From an uncultured Methanomassiliicoccales archaeon (GTDB taxonomy: Archaea > Thermoplasmatota > Thermoplasmata > Methanomassiliicoccales > Methanomethylophilaceae): a DNA stretch of 16,110 bases. Position numbers and translations under genes: made by a program. Shown in pieces: positions 14,247 through 16,110 of this stretch (the first letter of the stretch is position 1; the number at the start of each line of letters is the position of its first letter). Under the pieces are notes generated by a model. That model was not told the origin of the DNA, ran no database searches, and worked only from the letters and a program-made list of their open reading frames with translations. The stretch covers positions 1 through 16,110 of the forward strand of contig CAKQHC010000027.1 in the NCBI GenBank assembly GCA_934234005.1, read 5' to 3'.

Positions 14247-14321
14247 TGGTGCGATTGCCGGGAATCGAACCCGAGTAGGTGGCTTGGGAAGCCACTATCT
14301 TAACCGCTGGATTACAATCGC
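14247..14321 (-). tRNA. tRNA-Gly (anticodon CCC), CCA encoded
   Basis: The minus strand folds into a complete cloverleaf: acceptor stem GCGATTG/CAATCGC, D-arm ATCC...AGAT with a C.A pair at the last position and GG in the loop, anticodon stem GTGGC/GCCAC closing the loop TTCCCAA, a short 4-base variable region, and T-arm TCGGG/CCCGG with loop TTCGATT. The anticodon CCC (complement of 14286-14288) reads GGG. Discriminator A73 and C35-C36 agree with glycine identity. The CCA end is encoded (14247-14249). No intron is present. Confidence 0.95.
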
Positions 14322-14345
14322 AACATTAGGTCGATGTGTATACGG

Positions 14346-14353
14346 TTATTTAG
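14346..14353 (-). promoter_or_regulatory. TATA-like promoter of tRNA-Gly
   Basis: CTAAATAA on the minus strand lies about 25-32 bases upstream of the tRNA 5' end, the expected distance for an archaeal TATA box given a few bases of 5' leader. The remaining 88-base spacer between the tRNA and the DUF1703 gene shows nothing else recognisable. Confidence 0.5.
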
Positions 14354-14409
14354 GTTATGTGTTTGTTGTAATTGTCGATGGTTGCAGGGATGGCTCTAAC
14401 AGATTATCT

Positions 14410-16110
14410 TCATTGTTTATTGTTTTCCATAATAACTTTCGGCCTCTTGCCGTTAAAGCAGACTCCGTACAGAATCAGGTTTTTGCCGAGTCCGTAGGAG
14501 TATTCTCTGTTTTTGATTTGATTGATTGCTTCTTCGGCTTCCTTCAGTTGGGTTTCTTCACTGTCTGTTTTGGATTTGCTTTTCTTGAATTCAATTACGA
14601 TATCCGGAAGTCCGGGACGGTTGTGTTTCATTATTATGTCGGCTCTTCCGTTTCCGGCTTCCTCTTCAAGATAGACTTTGTAGTTCCCCATGCTGCTCAT
14701 AGCAGCAGATGCGACTATCGGCTGATAGTCGCCTTCGTCTTTCAGAACAATGGACGGAACCTTGCCGTAGAACAAATCTTTCATATTCTTCTCTACGTTC
14801 GGTGCATCGCCTGCTTTTATGGCTTCGAACATTTCTGTGAAATATCTCGATCCGCTTCTGAATATTCTTTTAACCATCATTGACGAGAATGTCTTGCGAA
14901 CTTCCTTGTTCGGAATGGATATTGTGTACAATTCGTCGTCTTCCGCATTCTTTTTTCTGATCGGAACGGCATTCAGATAACCCGCAACAGCCATAACCGA
15001 ATAGATTGTATCCGGATCGGAATCCATCTCTCTCATAGAAATGGCAGGGTTCAGCCCGGCGGTAACTTTCTCTCCGTTGGCAATATTCGTAAGATTCTGA
15101 TAAACTTCGTCTGTGGCGTTGTCAATCAGAGTGTAAATAATCTCGTTGCTGCTGGTGTTTATCCAATATGCTTCCGCTTTGAAATTAAAATATACATACG
15201 AGAAAATGCTCCACGGATTGTATATTTCCGCATTGCCGAATCTGTATCCGTCGTACCATTCCTTGGCTTCCGCCATTTTTTCCGGATGTCCGTAATATTC
15301 GCATATTTCCTTTACTTCAGATTCGGTGAATCCGTATCTCTCATCGAATTTTTCCGTGAATATGTTGTTTACACGGAGATTATTCAATCCCGAAAACAAA
15401 CTCTCTTTGGCAATCTGCATAATTCCGGTAACGACTGCAAAACTCATGTGGGTGTTGCTTTTCAACACGGATGAGTAAAAACCTTTCAGGAACGAAAGAA
15501 TTTGTTCGTATATGTCTTTGCTAATGTTGAATGAACTGTTGATCGGATTGTCGTATTCGTCGATGAGAACTATCGGTTTGACACCATGGTGAAGTTCAAG
15601 CATTTTACATAGAAATTTCAAAGAATTCTTCAGTTCGGATTCGTCTGATTCTTTTTTCCTGATTGCTATGAATGCATCTTTATAAATTTGATCGATTTTA
15701 TCTGAATCAGACAGATATCTGAAATCTCCGAACAATTCTGACATCTTTGTAGCCACTTCAGACCTAAACAGATTAAAATCGCGTATGCCCAGTTCTTTCA
15801 TTGATATAGAAATCACCGGAAACGAGTTCTTCAGTTTCATGCAGTTCCCGTGTTCCTGGACTTTCAGTCCGTCGAACCACGTGTTTCCTTTGTACTTCAT
15901 ATTAAAGAACGCATCGATCATTGACAGGTTGAGAGTCTTTCCGAAACGCCTCGGTCTTGTGAACAGATATACCTTGTTTCTGTCGTCGACAATATCCGAA
16001 ATGAGTTCAGATTTGTCAACAAAATAATAGTTCCCGTCGCGGATTTCAATGAAATCATCGATTCCTGTCTGCGGTACCTTCAATCTGAATTCCTCCGCTT
16101 CTTTATTCAT
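14410..16110 (-). CDS. AAA-ATPase-like / DUF1703 (PD-(D/E)XK) family protein
   Basis: A 566-residue protein of a family common in gut and rumen microbes, often in many copies and of unproven function. The N-terminal AAA-ATPase-like domain starts GIDDFIEIRDGNYYFVDKSE and has the P-loop-like RPRRFGKT (52-59) and Walker B-like PIVLIDEYDNPIN (179-191). The C-terminus is a PD-(D/E)XK nuclease-like fold: GRADI with Asp491, then LPDIVIEFKKSK with Glu507 and Lys509. Both catalytic cores look intact, so it is not an obvious pseudogene. Its start codon is the last three bases of the window; the N-terminus fits the family there, but an extension outside cannot be excluded. The gene is visibly more AT-rich than its neighbours, which suggests separate ancestry or transfer. 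Confidence 0.85.
   Translation of the reverse strand: MNKEAEEFRLKVPQTGIDDFIEIRDGNYYFVDKSELISDIVDDRNKVYLFTRPRRFGKTLNLSMIDAFFNMKYKGNTWFDGLKVQEHGNCMKLKNSFPVISISMKELGIRDFNLFRSEVATKMSELFGDFRYLSDSDKIDQIYKDAFIAIRKKESDESELKNSLKFLCKMLELHHGVKPIVLIDEYDNPINSSFNISKDIYEQILSFLKGFYSSVLKSNTHMSFAVVTGIMQIAKESLFSGLNNLRVNNIFTEKFDERYGFTESEVKEICEYYGHPEKMAEAKEWYDGYRFGNAEIYNPWSIFSYVYFNFKAEAYWINTSSNEIIYTLIDNATDEVYQNLTNIANGEKVTAGLNPAISMREMDSDPDTIYSVMAVAGYLNAVPIRKKNAEDDELYTISIPNKEVRKTFSSMMVKRIFRSGSRYFTEMFEAIKAGDAPNVEKNMKDLFYGKVPSIVLKDEGDYQPIVASAAMSSMGNYKVYLEEEAGNGRADIIMKHNRPGLPDIVIEFKKSKSKTDSEETQLKEAEEAINQIKNREYSYGLGKNLILYGVCFNGKRPKVIMENNKQ

Noticed and set aside
14247..14409. Possible integration site at the tRNA-Gly gene
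   Set aside because: No integrase and no duplicated tRNA 3' segment are visible in the window, so no attachment site can be claimed.

Overview
The window reads as a chromosomal segment of a methanogenic or methanogen-related euryarchaeon, most likely Thermoplasmatota and plausibly Methanomassiliicoccales. The archaeal assignment is firm: aIF5A with a hypusine site, a Nop5 C/D-box RNP core protein, an archaeal-type pyrimidine-phosphate reductase of riboflavin synthesis, a tRNA gene with encoded CCA, TATA-box promoters and GGAGG-type ribosome sites. The order-level guess is inference. It rests on a methanogen-type ArsR/V4R regulator and on stop codon use: of 16 genes, 13 end in TGA, 3 in TAA and none in TAG, the depletion expected where UAG is read as pyrrolysine.

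Left part (+ strand, 24-7391). scpA and scpB (chromosome condensation) overlap by ATGA. After a 134-base spacer holding a strong inverted repeat and a TATA-like element comes a tightly packed unit: a fused two-domain ABC permease, two different ABC ATPases with TOBE-type C-termini, a PhoU-like DUF47 protein and glmM. Neighbours overlap or abut throughout. No substrate-binding protein is encoded here. A DUF47 protein, usually the partner of PiT phosphate permeases, coupled to an ABC importer is the most unusual arrangement in the window.

Middle part (- strand, 7461-11736). Read in transcription order: mtnA, a class II aldolase and nop5 (overlapping), a hairpin terminator, then a promoter with a structured leader followed by aIF5A and agmatinase. 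Agmatinase feeds putrescine/spermidine synthesis, spermidine is the donor for hypusine on aIF5A, and spermidine synthesis releases methylthioadenosine, which MtnA plus the aldolase can salvage. The cluster therefore makes metabolic sense; the link is inferred from family knowledge.

Right part. Divergent from mtnA is a winged-helix regulator with a C-terminal V4R-like domain (MsvR-like). It converges, with an 11-base overlap, on a - strand pair rtcA (RNA 3'-phosphate cyclase) and arfC (riboflavin-pathway reductase), which overlap by ATGA. Just upstream of rtcA lies tRNA-Gly(CCC) followed by a T7 tract. The window ends with a full-length but visibly more AT-rich AAA-ATPase-like/DUF1703 (PD-(D/E)XK) gene of accessory character.

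No CRISPR array, insertion sequence, transposase, rRNA or attachment site was seen. The longest gene-free stretch is 258 bases (8728-8985), described below.
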